From JAFGKM01 sp964408175 (lineage in GTDB: Bacteria > Ratteibacteria > UBA8468 > B48-G9 > JAFGKM01), in NCBI GenBank assembly GCA_964408175.1, contig CAYOYL010000199.1, positions 1 through 6,565 on the forward strand: a stretch of DNA of 6,565 nt. Direction: 5' to 3'. Numbering within the stretch: the first letter of the stretch is position 1; the number at the start of each line of letters is the position of its first letter. The notes beneath the pieces were generated by a model, which was given only the letters and a program-made list of their open reading frames with translations, did not search any database and was not told the DNA's origin. Of this stretch, positions 6,536-6,565 are shown piece after piece. The position numbers and the translations under genes were made by a program.

Positions 6536-6565
6536 ATACGGGGTTTACTGAGAATTTACTGTTTC

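Larger units (their letters stand above)
6195..6565. other. Gene-free intergenic tract with clustered repeats
   Basis: These 371 bases contain no supported gene. From 6195 to about 6300 lies the leader of the first cluster gene; only weak promoter-like hexamers are visible there (for example TTACGA and TAGATT on the minus strand with an 18-base spacer), too poor to call. From 6302 to 6535 the tract is repeats. From 6536 to 6565 nothing is recognisable. A minus-strand open frame of 103 codons spans 6536-6225, but it reads through the repeats and is judged spurious. Confidence 0.7.

Noticed and set aside
6225..6536. A 103-codon minus-strand open frame across the repeat tract
   Set aside because: It is built from translated copies of the repeats (SLVIARNE twice), with no ribosome binding site or family resemblance.

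Overview
The window is bacterial, with compact genes, Shine-Dalgarno sites of the AAGGAG type and mid-range GC by eye. It holds five protein genes, all on the minus strand, so transcription runs from high to low coordinates. The content (a GH36-type glycosidase, a fucose/arabinose-isomerase-like protein, two amidohydrolase-fold proteins and a CBM9-like protein) suggests a carbohydrate-utilisation locus in a saccharolytic bacterium. The dispersed repeats resemble those of environmental, often uncultured lineages such as the PVC group. That placement is a weak inference, because no taxonomic marker is present.

Layout in transcription order: 6565-6195 is a gene-free tract with two 36-base direct repeats, two 28-base direct repeats and a shared 12-base core in both orientations. 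Next come 6194-5430, an amidohydrolase-fold protein whose metal-ligand positions are nearly all substituted; 5428-5360, a palindromic repeat element filling the intergenic gap and carrying the next gene's ribosome binding site; and 5356-4514, an amidohydrolase with intact ligands. A 148-base gap (4513-4366) holds a 9-base perfect inverted repeat and a weak promoter candidate. After it come 4365-2947, the isomerase-like protein; 2890-617, the GH36-type glycosidase; and 590 to the window edge, a CBM9-like protein whose 3' end is cut off. There is no transporter, regulator, tRNA, rRNA or CRISPR array.

How the genes may work together: none of the five proteins has an obvious signal peptide, so the work is probably cytoplasmic. 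The glycosidase would release a monosaccharide from an imported oligosaccharide, the isomerase-like protein would act on that sugar or a relative, and the amidohydrolase could hydrolyse a lactone or related intermediate.

Three substitutions make the locus unusual. The glycosidase has Asp-Leu where alpha-galactosidases have Asp-Asp in the sugar-binding pocket. The isomerase-like protein has Gln at the position of the FucI catalytic Glu. The first amidohydrolase-fold protein has lost its catalytic ligands beside an intact relative. Together they point to a non-standard sugar substrate or non-standard chemistry, which remains an inference.
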